This document shows positions 51,526 through 61,018 of a DNA stretch of 61,354 nt, piece after piece. The translations under genes were made by a program, and so were the position numbers. The stretch covers positions 1 through 61,354 of the forward strand of contig JAEEXH010000008.1 of NCBI GenBank assembly GCA_016291435.1. The letters run 5' to 3'. Positions within the stretch are counted from its first letter, which is position 1; every line of letters starts with the position of its first letter. Below the pieces are notes generated by a model. That model ran no database searches. It worked only from the letters and a program-made list of their open reading frames with translations, and was not told where the DNA came from. This stretch comes from Oscillospiraceae bacterium (GTDB lineage: Bacteria; Bacillota; Clostridia; Oscillospirales; Ruminococcaceae).

Positions 51526-51554
51526 TTGCATCCGGGACAAAATGTCAGTATAAT
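51526..51554 (+). promoter_or_regulatory. Sigma-A-like promoter of the pectate lyase
   Basis: TTGCAT (51526-51531), 17 bases, TATAAT (51549-51554), about 80 bases ahead of the start. The long leader could also host other control. Confidence 0.65.
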
Positions 51555-51637
51555 GATAAGTACAGTGGCAGTCGGGTACCGCCGGCGCCGTCATCTGAGA
51601 AAAAACGATCACACACATACACTTAGGGGGAAAACTT

Positions 51638-54094
51638 ATGCGTACAAAGAAACATCTGATCGCTGCGGTCTGTGCAGCAGCCGTGCTCGTGAGCGCCGTG
51701 CCCGCCGGGATGTTCCCGGTCCTTGCGGCGGATACCGTTGAAATTACCGCCGCAGACGGCTGGTTTGAATCCGCATATGTCCAGTGGACACCGGTCTCCG
51801 GCGCGAGCGGCTACAATGTCTACGCCGACGGCAAGCAGATCGACAGCATGCTGATCCGTCAGTACAACGGCTTCTACCGTGCAGATGCCGTGGGGCTGAA
51901 GGCAGGCTCGCATACGTTGCAGATCGTTCCGCTGATGAGCGGCAAGGAGGACACGGCAAAGGCGGCATCCAAATCTGTCACGGTCTCCGCACATGACCGC
52001 ACGGGCTTTGCGTGGACAAAGGATTCTGCTTATTCTAATTCGACCGCATCCGGCGCCTATAACGAAGACGGTACGCTTCGCAGCGGCGCAGTCGTGCTCT
52101 ATGTCACCGACAAGACCAAGAACAGCGTTTCGATGAATGTTGTCACCGATTCCAAGGGCGGCACGACCTCCGCGACCGGCGTGCAGGGCATTCTTTCGGC
52201 ATATCAGAAGGGCTATGAGACCCGTCCGCTCGATCTCCGCTGCATCGGCAATATCACCGATCCTTCCACGCTGGAGGGCGGCGATCTGCTCGTGAAGGGC
52301 AACGGCTCCTCCAAGCGCCTCTCCTGCGGCATTACGATCGAGGGCATCGGCACCGATACCGTCTTCAACGGCTTCGGTCTCCGCATTGCAAATGCGTCCA
52401 ATGTGGAGGTCCGCAACATCGGCTTCATGAACTGCAACAGCAGCGAGGGCGATGATGTCGGTCTCCAGCAGAACAATGACCATGTCTGGGTGCATCACTG
52501 CGATCTCTTCTACGGCGACGCAGGCTCCGATGCCGACCAGGCAAAGGGCGACGGCGCGCTTGATACCAAGACCTCGACCTATATCACCCATTCCTACAAC
52601 CACTTCTGGGACAACGGCAAGTGCAATTTGCAGGGCATGAAGTCGGAATCGACCGACAACTACATCACCTATCATCACAACTGGTACGATCACTCCGATT
52701 CCCGTCACCCGCGTATCCGCACCTGCTCTGTCCACATCTACAACAACTACTTCGACGGCAATGCGAAGTACGGCGTCGGCGTGACGATGGGCGCTTCCGC
52801 ATTCGTCGATGACAACTACTTCCGCGCCTGCCCGAAGCCGATGATGAGCTCCAACCAGGGCACCGATGCCAAGGGCGAGGGTACCTTCTCCGGCGAAAAC
52901 GGCGGCATCATCAAGGCATACAACAATGTCTTTGCTGAGAATCCCTCCGGCTTCAGCTACCTCACCTATCAGTCCGCAGGCGCAGATTCCGATGCCTACG
53001 AGGTTACCAGTGCGTCGGCGACTGTCCCGAACAGCGTGAAGACCGTTGCGGGCGGCACAACCTACAACAATTTCGACACTGGCTCCAAGATGTATTCCTA
53101 CAAGGCGGATGCTCCCGCGGATGTCCCCGCGAAGGTCACTGCAAGTGCAGGCAGAATGCAGGGCGGCGATTTCAAGTGGCAGTTCAACAATTCCGTTGAC
53201 GATGCAAGCTATGCCGTCAACACTGCGCTGAAATCCGCACTGACGAGCTACAAGTCCGCGATCGTGGCAATCGGCAGCGGCTCCTATGTCACCCCGACCG
53301 ATCCGCCGGTCGTAACACAGGCTTCTTCGACCTCCAGCTCCACCTCCGGCACCACCACCGCAACGACCGCATCCTCCGGCGTGAGCACCGGCGATGTGAC
53401 TGCTTCCGACTACGTTCACAACTTTACCGAAAACGGCACCGCAAGCAATTTCTTCTCGATCTCCGGCAATCTCTCGACGGGCAAGGGCACGATGACCTAT
53501 CAGGGCATGAACCTGACCCAGTGCCTCAAGATGGAGAGCACGACCAGCATCGGCTTCACGATGCCCGCAGCAGGCTCCCTCACGCTCGTCATCAAGGACG
53601 GCACCACCGTCAAGGTGGACGGCACCGCATATGATATCCCCGCAGACGGCGTGCTGACCGTGCAGCTTTCCGCAGGTGCACACACTGTCGCAAAGGGCAG
53701 CGGCTCCTCGAATCTCTACTACATGGCAGTCGCGATGAGCGGTCAGCCGGCGCAGTCTTCTTCGAGCGAGACCACTACGACTACCACGACCACTACGACG
53801 ACCGTCACAGAGACAGAGCAGAGCAGCGAGAGCACAACCACGAGCACCACAGTCTCGACGGAATCCTCCTCTGAGCAGACAAAGATTGTCCGCCACGGCG
53901 ATCTGGACTGCAACGGCGCAGTTGAGCTTGCCGACGCAGTGCTGCTTGCAAAGGCATCGAGCGGCATCGACATCGGTCTGACCGCAGAGGGCAGAGTGAA
54001 TGCAGAGTGCGACGGCAAAGAGGGCATTGATATGAATGACCTGACCGTCCTGCTGAAGTATCTCGCGGGTCTGATTGACGAGATCAAATTCTGA
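51638..54094 (+). CDS. Secreted pectate lyase (PL1) with dockerin
   Basis: An 818-residue enzyme that cleaves polygalacturonate by beta-elimination outside the cell. Signal peptide (1-31, ending VLAAD). A fibronectin-III-like domain follows (about 35-115). The PL1 beta-helix spans about 120-455, with DGALDTKTSTYITHSYNHFW, YHHNWYDHSDS and the catalytic Arg in SRHPRIR (about 356-359). After a Ser/Thr linker comes a beta-sandwich (about 585-705) that looks like a carbohydrate-binding module. A second Thr/Ser linker leads to a dockerin (about 753-818) with loops DLDCNGAVELAD and ECDGKEGIDMND. GGGGG is 8 bases ahead of the start. It lies between two sigma/anti-sigma operons. Confidence 0.92.
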   Translation: MRTKKHLIAAVCAAAVLVSAVPAGMFPVLAADTVEITAADGWFESAYVQWTPVSGASGYNVYADGKQIDSMLIRQYNGFYRADAVGLKAGSHTLQIVPLMSGKEDTAKAASKSVTVSAHDRTGFAWTKDSAYSNSTASGAYNEDGTLRSGAVVLYVTDKTKNSVSMNVVTDSKGGTTSATGVQGILSAYQKGYETRPLDLRCIGNITDPSTLEGGDLLVKGNGSSKRLSCGITIEGIGTDTVFNGFGLRIANASNVEVRNIGFMNCNSSEGDDVGLQQNNDHVWVHHCDLFYGDAGSDADQAKGDGALDTKTSTYITHSYNHFWDNGKCNLQGMKSESTDNYITYHHNWYDHSDSRHPRIRTCSVHIYNNYFDGNAKYGVGVTMGASAFVDDNYFRACPKPMMSSNQGTDAKGEGTFSGENGGIIKAYNNVFAENPSGFSYLTYQSAGADSDAYEVTSASATVPNSVKTVAGGTTYNNFDTGSKMYSYKADAPADVPAKVTASAGRMQGGDFKWQFNNSVDDASYAVNTALKSALTSYKSAIVAIGSGSYVTPTDPPVVTQASSTSSSTSGTTTATTASSGVSTGDVTASDYVHNFTENGTASNFFSISGNLSTGKGTMTYQGMNLTQCLKMESTTSIGFTMPAAGSLTLVIKDGTTVKVDGTAYDIPADGVLTVQLSAGAHTVAKGSGSSNLYYMAVAMSGQPAQSSSSETTTTTTTTTTTVTETEQSSESTTTSTTVSTESSSEQTKIVRHGDLDCNGAVELADAVLLAKASSGIDIGLTAEGRVNAECDGKEGIDMNDLTVLLKYLAGLIDEIKF

Positions 54095-54108
54095 TCATGT
54101 GAGCCAAA

Positions 54109-54147
54109 CATCCGGCAGCTTGCAAAAGCTCGCCGGATGTTTTTTTG
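54109..54147 (+). terminator. Terminator of the pectate lyase
   Basis: CATCCGGC pairs with GCCGGATG, extended by AGCT/AGCT inside, followed by seven T. Confidence 0.85.
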
Positions 54148-54153
54148 TATGCG

Positions 54154-54182
54154 TTACCTTTTCGCGGAAAATCTGTTATAAT
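54154..54182 (+). promoter_or_regulatory. Promoter of sigma factor 3
   Basis: TTACCT (54154-54159), 17 bases, TATAAT (54177-54182). The -35 box is weak. Confidence 0.55.
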
Positions 54183-54235
54183 AGATAGGACAGTATGCAG
54201 ACTGTGCGATTTTATTTGCAAAGGAGGGCGACATA

Positions 54236-54793
54236 ATGGATGATGCCGCGATCATCGCGCTGTATCAGCGCCGCGATGAGCAGGCGATCCGCGAGACGGA
54301 AGCCGCTTACGGCGCACTCTGCAATCAGATCGCCTATCATATAACAGAGAGCCGCGAGGATGCGGAGGAATGCGTCAGCGAGGGGCTTCTGCGCCTCTGG
54401 AACGCAATCCCGCCCGCATGCCCCGAGAATTTGGGCGGCTATTTTGTCACAGCCGTGCGGAATATCGCGCTGAACCGCCGTGCGGAGGCACATGCCGGGC
54501 GGCGCGGCGGCGGACAGACGCCGCTCTCCTATGAGGAGCTGTCGCCCTATATTGCGGCGAAGGACGGCACCGAGCAAGCCGTTGACCGCAATGCGCTCAC
54601 GGACGCGCTGCGGCGCTTCCTCGCAGGGCTTTCGGCAGATGCACGGGCGTTCTTCATCTCGCGCTACTGGCTCGCGCTGCCGGTATCGGAGATTGCAAAA
54701 CAGTGCGGATGCAGCGAGGGCAGAGTGAAGATGTCGCTGCTGCGCACCCGGAAGAAGCTGCGCACATCTCTGGAAAAGGAGGGATTTCTGTGA
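54236..54793 (+). CDS. ECF-type RNA polymerase sigma factor 3
   Basis: A 185-residue sigma-70 family protein. Region 2: GALCNQIAYHITESREDAEECVSEGLLRLWNAIPP. Region 4: LSADARAFFISRYWLALPVSEIAKQCGCSEGRVKMSLLRTRKKLR. It is the same length as sigma factor 2 and shares the LWNAIPP / VWNAVPP wording, so the two are probably close paralogues. AAGGAGGG precedes the ATG. Overlaps its partner by GTGA. Confidence 0.92.
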   Translation: MDDAAIIALYQRRDEQAIRETEAAYGALCNQIAYHITESREDAEECVSEGLLRLWNAIPPACPENLGGYFVTAVRNIALNRRAEAHAGRRGGGQTPLSYEELSPYIAAKDGTEQAVDRNALTDALRRFLAGLSADARAFFISRYWLALPVSEIAKQCGCSEGRVKMSLLRTRKKLRTSLEKEGFL

Positions 54794-56337
54794 ATCAGCT
54801 TGAATTTTACGGTGCGATGGATGCTGTATGTGCAGAGTACGCCGGAGAGACGGTTGCACGTCTGCAAAGACCCGCCGACCCGCATAAAAGTCTCATTTTC
54901 CGCGTGACAACGCTTGCGGCAGCGGCGGCTGTGCTGGTGATCCTCATCGGTGCGGGCGTGATCATGTACCGCGGCAGACAAAGCAGTCTGCGGACGCCGG
55001 GCAGCAGGGGAGAATATGCCGCTGCGGAGGCGGTGAAGATGCAGGCACAGCTCACGGGTGAGCCCCACGATAACGCCTTCCGTTTCCCGCAGACGGCAGA
55101 ATTCCAATCCCTGACGCTGGACGGCAGCGTATCTGTATCGCAGGCGCTCGGTACCGCTGCCTGCACGGAGCAGGGGATTTACAGCCTATGTGCCCCCGGC
55201 ACAGACAGCGAGCATTACACGCAGCAGGGAATCTGCTACACCGATTTTGCGACGGGCGAAACGCTCTATCTCTGCGCGAATCCCGCCTGTCTGCATGACG
55301 GCTCGGCGTTTTGTGCGGCAACCACGCCCGCGTACCGCATTGCGGCGCTCACCTATACAGACGGCATGCTCTACGCTGCCGCGACCAAAGCGACCGGCGA
55401 TGCGGAAAAGCCGTATCTCGCGGTGCTGCTTGCGGTGCAGCCGGACGGCTCCGGGACGCAGGAGCTCTGTGTGCTGAGCGACAGGGGCGAGATCGGCTCC
55501 TGCGAGATGATCGCACACCGCGGCGCGCTCTGGGTCTCCGTGACGGTCGAATGGACGACCGAGGTCGAGGATCTGCGCGGCACGCAGTATAATAACGGTG
55601 CATGCTATGCGCTCTGGCATTACGAGATTGTGCCGCGCCGTCTCACATGGATCACGGGCAGCGCACCGGAAGGGGATGCCTACAACCGGAATGCGGTGGC
55701 AGATTTGCAGGGCACGGGCGATTATGTGTATTTCACGCAGCAATGGGGCGGAGACGGCTATCTGCTGGAGCAGGGGCTTTACCGTGTGAATGCACAGACG
55801 GGCGTGATCGAGCAGCTTCCGCAGAATCCCGACCAGATGTTCGGCTACGGCGTTTCGGGCGATCTGCTCTGCTATGTGCAGAAGGCGGCGGAGGCAAGCG
55901 AGGAGACGGCGGGTATCTGGCGCATGCACATCTGTGACCTTGCGGCGGGGACGGAGACAGAATGCGATGTGCCCCGCGCCGTGCAGCGGGTCTTCACGGA
56001 CGGCAGCAGGATTTATGTGGATACAGGACTCCCGTCGAAGGGACTTCTCTGCTATGACCGCAGCGGCGTTTTGCAGCAGAGCATCCCGTATACGGTGCCG
56101 GAGACGGACGGGGAGTCGGATGATGTGTACTTTGCACTGCATGACGGGAAGCTGCAAATGATCCGCGTGCAGCATCAGTACGGGATCAATGACGATGCAG
56201 TCTGGGAATATGATACCGTGACGCTCAGCGCACCGCCGCGGGACAGCGCCGCCGCAGATGAGACCGCGTTCGAGCCATACTGCACGGAGACTGCGCTGAT
56301 GCATGTGCATGTGTTCACACCGCAGGAGAAACAATAA
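54790..56337 (+). CDS. Probable anti-sigma factor 3 with beta-propeller-like domain
   Basis: A 515-residue single-pass protein. The GTG start overlaps the sigma stop. The cytoplasmic part (1-38) is short; one helix (about 39-60) follows. The outer region (about 110-500) is made of repeated strand groups such as GICYTDFATGETLYLCANPACLHDG, GMLYAAATK, DYVYFTQQW and SRIYVDTG, which suggest a beta-propeller. The C-x3-C-x-H-D cluster (ANPACLHDGSAFC) recurs in Clostridial propeller lipoproteins and may bind metal. Ligand unknown; the role is inferred from gene order. Confidence 0.72.
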   Translation: MNQLEFYGAMDAVCAEYAGETVARLQRPADPHKSLIFRVTTLAAAAAVLVILIGAGVIMYRGRQSSLRTPGSRGEYAAAEAVKMQAQLTGEPHDNAFRFPQTAEFQSLTLDGSVSVSQALGTAACTEQGIYSLCAPGTDSEHYTQQGICYTDFATGETLYLCANPACLHDGSAFCAATTPAYRIAALTYTDGMLYAAATKATGDAEKPYLAVLLAVQPDGSGTQELCVLSDRGEIGSCEMIAHRGALWVSVTVEWTTEVEDLRGTQYNNGACYALWHYEIVPRRLTWITGSAPEGDAYNRNAVADLQGTGDYVYFTQQWGGDGYLLEQGLYRVNAQTGVIEQLPQNPDQMFGYGVSGDLLCYVQKAAEASEETAGIWRMHICDLAAGTETECDVPRAVQRVFTDGSRIYVDTGLPSKGLLCYDRSGVLQQSIPYTVPETDGESDDVYFALHDGKLQMIRVQHQYGINDDAVWEYDTVTLSAPPRDSAAADETAFEPYCTETALMHVHVFTPQEKQ

Positions 56338-56350
56338 GCATCCCGGCGAC

Positions 56351-56586
56351 AAATCAGAGTTTACCGGGGAGAAGTGCCTCCGGCGGATTTATAATGAGGG
56401 CTCTGCCCTCAAACTCCCGCCGGGGGCAGCGGCCCCCGGACCCCGTTGCAAAATACCCAGCCCCCACGGGGGCTGGGTATTTTGAGACAGGGGAGTCTGA
56501 GGGGATCGCTATCCCCTCAGCAGGGGTGTGGGGACAGAGTCCCCACATAGAACCATCGAAAGTGCTCCCCCGGTAATTACTGATTT
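56351..56586. mobile_element. MITE-like element containing structured repeat copy 2
   Basis: Left end AAATCAGAGTTTACCGGGG and right end CCCCCGGTAATTACTGATTT are inverted with few differences. Inside are hairpins GAGGGC/GCCCTC (56397-56411), CCGGGGGC/GCCCCCGG (about 56420-56439), CAAAATACCCAGCCCCC/GGGGGCTGGGTATTTTG (56449-56484), GAGGGGAT/ATCCCCTC and GTGGGGAC/GTCCCCAC. Copy 1 at 1-156 shares the right part. The end sequence AAATCAGAGTTT is shared with the right border of the 45241 element. No coding capacity; no clear target-site duplication. Confidence 0.75.
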
Positions 56587-56643
56587 CCCGCTGCGAATGC
56601 GGGAAGAAAGAGACGTTGTGAGAGCTTGCCTATCGCATTGCAT

Positions 56644-56771
56644 AAAAATGCCGCGTTCTGCATCTGCGGAACGCGGCATTTCTTCCAAAGATTTTCGGAA
56701 AGCCTTGACAAACTCGCTATAAGGTAGTAAAATAGTAGAATGCCTGAGTAGGCAAAAGCGGCTTTTCTCTG
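56644..56771 (-). ncRNA. Candidate small RNA opposite the rpoB leader
   Basis: A minus-strand promoter (56778-56806) would start transcription near 56771. A strong terminator lies about 100 bases on: ATGCCGCGTTC pairs with GAACGCGGCAT (56648-56679), and the minus strand continues with TTTTT. No start codon with a ribosome site is seen between, so a transcript of about 125 bases would be non-coding. It runs opposite the rpoB promoter region. Confidence 0.4.
56705..56733 (+). promoter_or_regulatory. Sigma-A promoter of rpoBC
   Basis: TTGACA (56705-56710), 17 bases, TAAAAT (56728-56733), giving a leader of about 165 bases before rpoB. Confidence 0.65.
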
Positions 56772-56777
56772 CACTAT

Positions 56778-56806
56778 AGTATACCACATATTCTCCGGCT
56801 TGTCAA
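56778..56806 (-). promoter_or_regulatory. Minus-strand sigma-A promoter
   Basis: TTGACA (56806-56801), 17 bases, TATACT (56783-56778). It points away from rpoB into the candidate small RNA. Confidence 0.65.
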
Positions 56807-56903
56807 GTCCTTTTTTCAGTGACTTTTCCGAAAGCCCGGAGATGCCCACCCGCCGTGCAGCCGCTTACGCTTTACCGATACAAAAGACAGGAGGAAATTG
56901 CCC

Positions 56904-59900
56904 ATGAGCCAGCAAACCGCTCTCCCCGAGGAACAGAAGGCATGGATCCCGCCGAAGGAGGTACCCGTCGGCAGGAACACCCGCATGAGCTTCGGCAAGA
57001 TCAATGAGGTGCTGCAAATGCCGAACCTCATTGAGGTGCAGAAGAATTCCTACAACTGGTTCCTCACCGAAGGTCTCCGGGAGGTCTTCCGCGATGTTGC
57101 CGCAATCACCGATTTCACCGGCAATTTGCAGCTCAGCTTCGTCGATTTCCGCATCGACGATACACCGAAGTATACGATTGCGGAGTGCAAGGAGCGCGAT
57201 GCGACATACGCTGCACCGCTGCGCGTGAAGGCGCGCCTCTGGAATCAGGAGACCGATGAGGTCACCAGCAGCGAGATTTACATGGGCGATATGCCCCTGA
57301 TGACCGAGAGCGGCACCTTCGTGATCAACGGCGCAGAGCGCGTCGTGGTCTCGCAGCTCGTCCGTTCCCCGGGCGTCTATTACGGCTTCACCCGTGACAA
57401 GTCCGGTAAGAACCTCTATACGACCACTGTCATCCCGAACCGCGGCGCATGGCTGGAATATGAAATGGATTCCAACGATGTCGTCTCGGTCAAGATCGAC
57501 AAGAACCGCAAGATCCCGATTACCAAGTTCATCCGTGCGCTCGGCGTCGGCACCAATGCGGAGATCCTTGCCCTGTTCGGCGACGATCCCCGTCTGAAGG
57601 CGACCATCGAGCAGAAGGAAGACGGCATCACCGACGATGATCCCGACAAGAACATCGACGAGGCGCTGCTTGAGGTCTACAAGAAGCTGCGCCCGGGCGA
57701 TCCCGCAACGGTCGAGGGCGCAAGAACGCTCATCAACAACCTGTTCTTCGATCCGAAGCGCTATGATCTCTGCCGCTTCGGAAGATACAAGTACAACAAG
57801 AAGCTCGGCGTCGGCTCCCGCCTGGTCGGGCAGACCCTTTCGAGACCGGTCGCAAGCTTCATGACCGGCGAGCTGCTTGCTGATACCGGCACAAAGGTCA
57901 CTGCGGAGCTCGCAGCTCAGATCGAGCAGGCAGGTGTCTCTGAGGTCTATGTCGAGGCTGAGGTCAGAGAGACCCATGTTGACGAGAAGAAGCATGAGCT
58001 CACGACAGAGTTCGTTGAGCGCGAGGTCAAGGTCGTCGGCAGCGGCATGGTCGATATCGCACCCTATGTCACCGACCTGATTCCCGATTTCGACGGCAAG
58101 GACTACGGCGTGATCGAGAAGGTTTCCGCCAAGGTGCTCCGCGAGCTGCTCGACGAGGCAGACGGCGACGCAGACAAGCTCAAGACCGCGATCCGCGCAA
58201 ACGCAGAGCTGCTCGTCCCGAAGCACATCGTCCGCGAGGATATTTTCGCTTCCATCAGCTATTTCTGCAATCTCTGCGACGGTCTCGGCACAACCGATGA
58301 CATCGACCACCTCGGCAACCGCCGTATCCGTTCGGTCGGCGAGCTGCTTCAGAATCAGTTTCGCATCGGCTTCGCAAGAATGGAGCGCGTCATCCGTGAG
58401 CGCATGAGCCTCCAGACGCAGGATGCCGAAACGCTGACCCCGCAGTCGTTTGTCAATATCCGCCCGATCTCCGCTGCGATCAAGGAGTTCTTCGGCTCCT
58501 CCCCGCTCTCGCAGTTCATGGATCAGAACAACCCGCTCGCAGAGCTGACGCATAAGCGCCGTCTCTCCGCACTGGGTCCGGGCGGTCTGACCAGAGACCG
58601 CGCAGGCTTCGAGGTGCGTGACGTTCACTATTCGCACTACGGCAGAATGTGCCCGATCGAGACGCCGGAAGGTCCGAACATCGGTCTGATCTCCTATCTC
58701 GCCTCCTTCGCACGCATCAATGTCTACGGCTTCATCGAAGCGCCCTACCGCAAGGTGGACAAGGCGACCGGCGTGATCACCGACGAGGTCGTCTACATGA
58801 CCGCGGATGTTGAGGATAACTACTACGTCGCACAGGCAAACGAGCCGCTCACTGAGGACGGAAAGTTCGCGAGAAAGCGTGTCACCGCACGCCACCGCGA
58901 CCAGATCCTTGAGTGCGATCCGAGCCTCATCGACTTCATGGATGTGTCGCCGAAGATGGTTGTTTCCGTCGCGACGGCAATGATCCCGTTCCTTGAAAAT
59001 GATGACGCGAACCGTGCCCTCATGGGCTCGAACATGCAGCGTCAGGCTGTGCCGCTCCTGAAGACCGAGCGCCCGTTCGTCGGCACCGGCATGGAGTATA
59101 AGGCAGCGGTCGATTCCGGCGTCTGCGTGCTCGCGAAGGCGCCCGGCATCGTCGTTTCCGTCAGCGCAGATGAGGTCATCGTCCGCGAGGGCGAGCGCGA
59201 GGATGAGATCCGCAAGTATCCGCTGATCAAGTTCAAGCGCAGCAACCAGGGCACCTGCATCAACCAGAGACCGATCGTCGCGGTCGGCGATAAGGTTGAA
59301 GAGGGTCAGGTCATCGCAGACGGTCCTGCGACCTGCGACGGCGAAATCTCCCTCGGCAAGAATGCGCTCATCGGCTTCATGACCTGGGAAGGCTACAACT
59401 ACGAGGACGCTGTTCTGCTGAATGAGCGCCTTGTCCGCGAGGATGTGTTCACATCCGTGCACATCGAGGAGTATGAGCTCGAGTGCCGCGATACCAAGCT
59501 CGGACCGGAGGAGATTACCCGCGACATCCCGAATGTCGGCGAGGATTCCCTCAAGGATCTCGACGAGGACGGCATCATCCGCATCGGCGCAGAGGTGCAT
59601 GCCGGTGATATTCTGGTCGGTAAGGTCACCCCGAAGGGCGAGACCGAGCTGACGGCTGAGGAGAGACTGCTCCGCGCAATCTTCGGCGAGAAGGCGCGTG
59701 AGGTGCGCGATAACTCCCTGAAGGTGCCGCACGGTGAATCCGGCATCGTTGTCGATGTCAAGCGCTTCACCCGCGACAACTGCGATGAGCTCGGCCCGGG
59801 CGTCAATGAGATTGTCCGCTGCTATATCGCGCAGAAGCGCAAGATCTCCGTCGGCGACAAGATGGCGGGCCGTCACGGCAACAAGGGCGTTGTGTCCCGC

Positions 59901-60947
59901 ATCCTGCCGGAGGAGGATATGCCCTTCCTCGAGGACGGCACCCCGCTCGATATCTGCCTGAACCCGCTGGGCGTTCCGTCCCGTATGAACATCGGTCAGG
60001 TGCTCGAGGTTCACCTCGGCATGGCCGCAAAGGCACTCGGCTGGCATATCATGACGCCGGTCTTTGACGGTGCGCACGAGGATGATATCCGCGCATGCTT
60101 CCGCCTTGCACAGGAGCGCAATGACGAGATCAATGCGAAGAAGGAAGCAAAGAGAGAAGCCGGCGAGGATTCGCAGACCTTTACCCTCAGCCCGATGCAG
60201 AAGGTCATCGACACCACGTCGATTCCGCTTTCTGAGGACGGCAAGTTTACCGTTTATGACGGCCGCACCGGTGAGAAGTTCGATAACCGCGTCACCGTCG
60301 GCTATATGTACTACCTCAAGCTCCACCACCTCGTTGACGACAAGATCCATGCGCGTTCCGTCGGTCCGTACTCGCTGGTTACCCAGCAGCCGCTCGGCGG
60401 TAAGGCACAGTTCGGCGGTCAGCGTTTCGGTGAGATGGAAGTCTGGGCGCTGGAAGCATACGGCGCTGCCTATACGCTCCAGGAGATCCTGACGGTCAAG
60501 TCTGACGATACCACCGGACGCGTCAACACCTATGAGGCGATTGTCAAGGGTCAGAATGTGCCGAAGCCGGGCATTCCGGAATCCTTCAAGGTTCTCATTA
60601 AGGAAATGCAGTCGCTCGGACTGGATGTCCGCGTGCTGGACGAGGATCAGCAGGAGATTGACCTGAAGATGAGCTTCGACGACGATCTCCCGCCGCGCAG
60701 CTCCTCTGACTTCGATGACGAAAATACCGCAGATACGACACATTATGAGGATGCGGATATGGGCGATGCGGGTTATAATACCGCAATGTACGGTGAGGAT
60801 ACCGAAACCCATGAGGTCGATCACGATCAGCCGGACGATGCCGATGAGGATGACGAGTTCGGTTATGACGATCAGGACGATTCCGCCGCATACAGCGAAA
60901 CGGACATGTCTGACGATATGTTCGGTGCAGGCGACGAGGATCTGTAA
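56904..60947 (+). CDS. rpoB: RNA polymerase beta subunit
   Basis: A 1347-residue core subunit of RNA polymerase. The start at 56904 (MSQQTALP) is 9 bases after AGGAGG; a TTG at 56898 is too close. The rifampicin region (about 530-556) reads [32 protein letters not shown], with Pro where E. coli has Gln510. Later landmarks [11 protein letters not shown] and [20 protein letters not shown] are intact. The last 90 residues form a long acidic Asp/Glu tail ([16 protein letters not shown]), longer than in E. coli. It is not preceded by rplL here. Confidence 0.98.
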   Translation: MSQQTALPEEQKAWIPPKEVPVGRNTRMSFGKINEVLQMPNLIEVQKNSYNWFLTEGLREVFRDVAAITDFTGNLQLSFVDFRIDDTPKYTIAECKERDATYAAPLRVKARLWNQETDEVTSSEIYMGDMPLMTESGTFVINGAERVVVSQLVRSPGVYYGFTRDKSGKNLYTTTVIPNRGAWLEYEMDSNDVVSVKIDKNRKIPITKFIRALGVGTNAEILALFGDDPRLKATIEQKEDGITDDDPDKNIDEALLEVYKKLRPGDPATVEGARTLINNLFFDPKRYDLCRFGRYKYNKKLGVGSRLVGQTLSRPVASFMTGELLADTGTKVTAELAAQIEQAGVSEVYVEAEVRETHVDEKKHELTTEFVEREVKVVGSGMVDIAPYVTDLIPDFDGKDYGVIEKVSAKVLRELLDEADGDADKLKTAIRANAELLVPKHIVREDIFASISYFCNLCDGLGTTDDIDHLGNRRIRSVGELLQNQFRIGFARMERVIRERMSLQTQDAETLTPQSFVNIRPISAAIKEFFGSSPLSQFMDQNNPLAELTHKRRLSALGPGGLTRDRAGFEVRDVHYSHYGRMCPIETPEGPNIGLISYLASFARINVYGFIEAPYRKVDKATGVITDEVVYMTADVEDNYYVAQANEPLTEDGKFARKRVTARHRDQILECDPSLIDFMDVSPKMVVSVATAMIPFLENDDANRALMGSNMQRQAVPLLKTERPFVGTGMEYKAAVDSGVCVLAKAPGIVVSVSADEVIVREGEREDEIRKYPLIKFKRSNQGTCINQRPIVAVGDKVEEGQVIADGPATCDGEISLGKNALIGFMTWEGYNYEDAVLLNERLVREDVFTSVHIEEYELECRDTKLGPEEITRDIPNVGEDSLKDLDEDGIIRIGAEVHAGDILVGKVTPKGETELTAEERLLRAIFGEKAREVRDNSLKVPHGESGIVVDVKRFTRDNCDELGPGVNEIVRCYIAQKRKISVGDKMAGRHGNKGVVSRILPEEDMPFLEDGTPLDICLNPLGVPSRMNIGQVLEVHLGMAAKALGWHIMTPVFDGAHEDDIRACFRLAQERNDEINAKKEAKREAGEDSQTFTLSPMQKVIDTTSIPLSEDGKFTVYDGRTGEKFDNRVTVGYMYYLKLHHLVDDKIHARSVGPYSLVTQQPLGGKAQFGGQRFGEMEVWALEAYGAAYTLQEILTVKSDDTTGRVNTYEAIVKGQNVPKPGIPESFKVLIKEMQSLGLDVRVLDEDQQEIDLKMSFDDDLPPRSSSDFDDENTADTTHYEDADMGDAGYNTAMYGEDTETHEVDHDQPDDADEDDEFGYDDQDDSAAYSETDMSDDMFGAGDEDL

Positions 60948-60973
60948 GAAACCCAGTTCACGAACGGTATCAG

Positions 60974-61006
60974 GCAGCGGAGCAGCTGTGTGCTGCATTC
61001 CGCTGC
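60974..61006 (+). promoter_or_regulatory. Hairpin between rpoB and rpoC
   Basis: GCAGCGGA pairs with TCCGCTGC, with an inner GCAGC/GCTGC stem and a 5-base loop. No T-run follows; probably an RNA processing or stability element. Confidence 0.5.
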
Positions 61007-61018
61007 GCTCCGACATAG

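Noticed and set aside
51623-53896. 757-codon minus frame opposite the pectate lyase
   Set aside because: Cys/Arg/Gly-rich low-complexity translation with no motif; shadow of the lyase gene.
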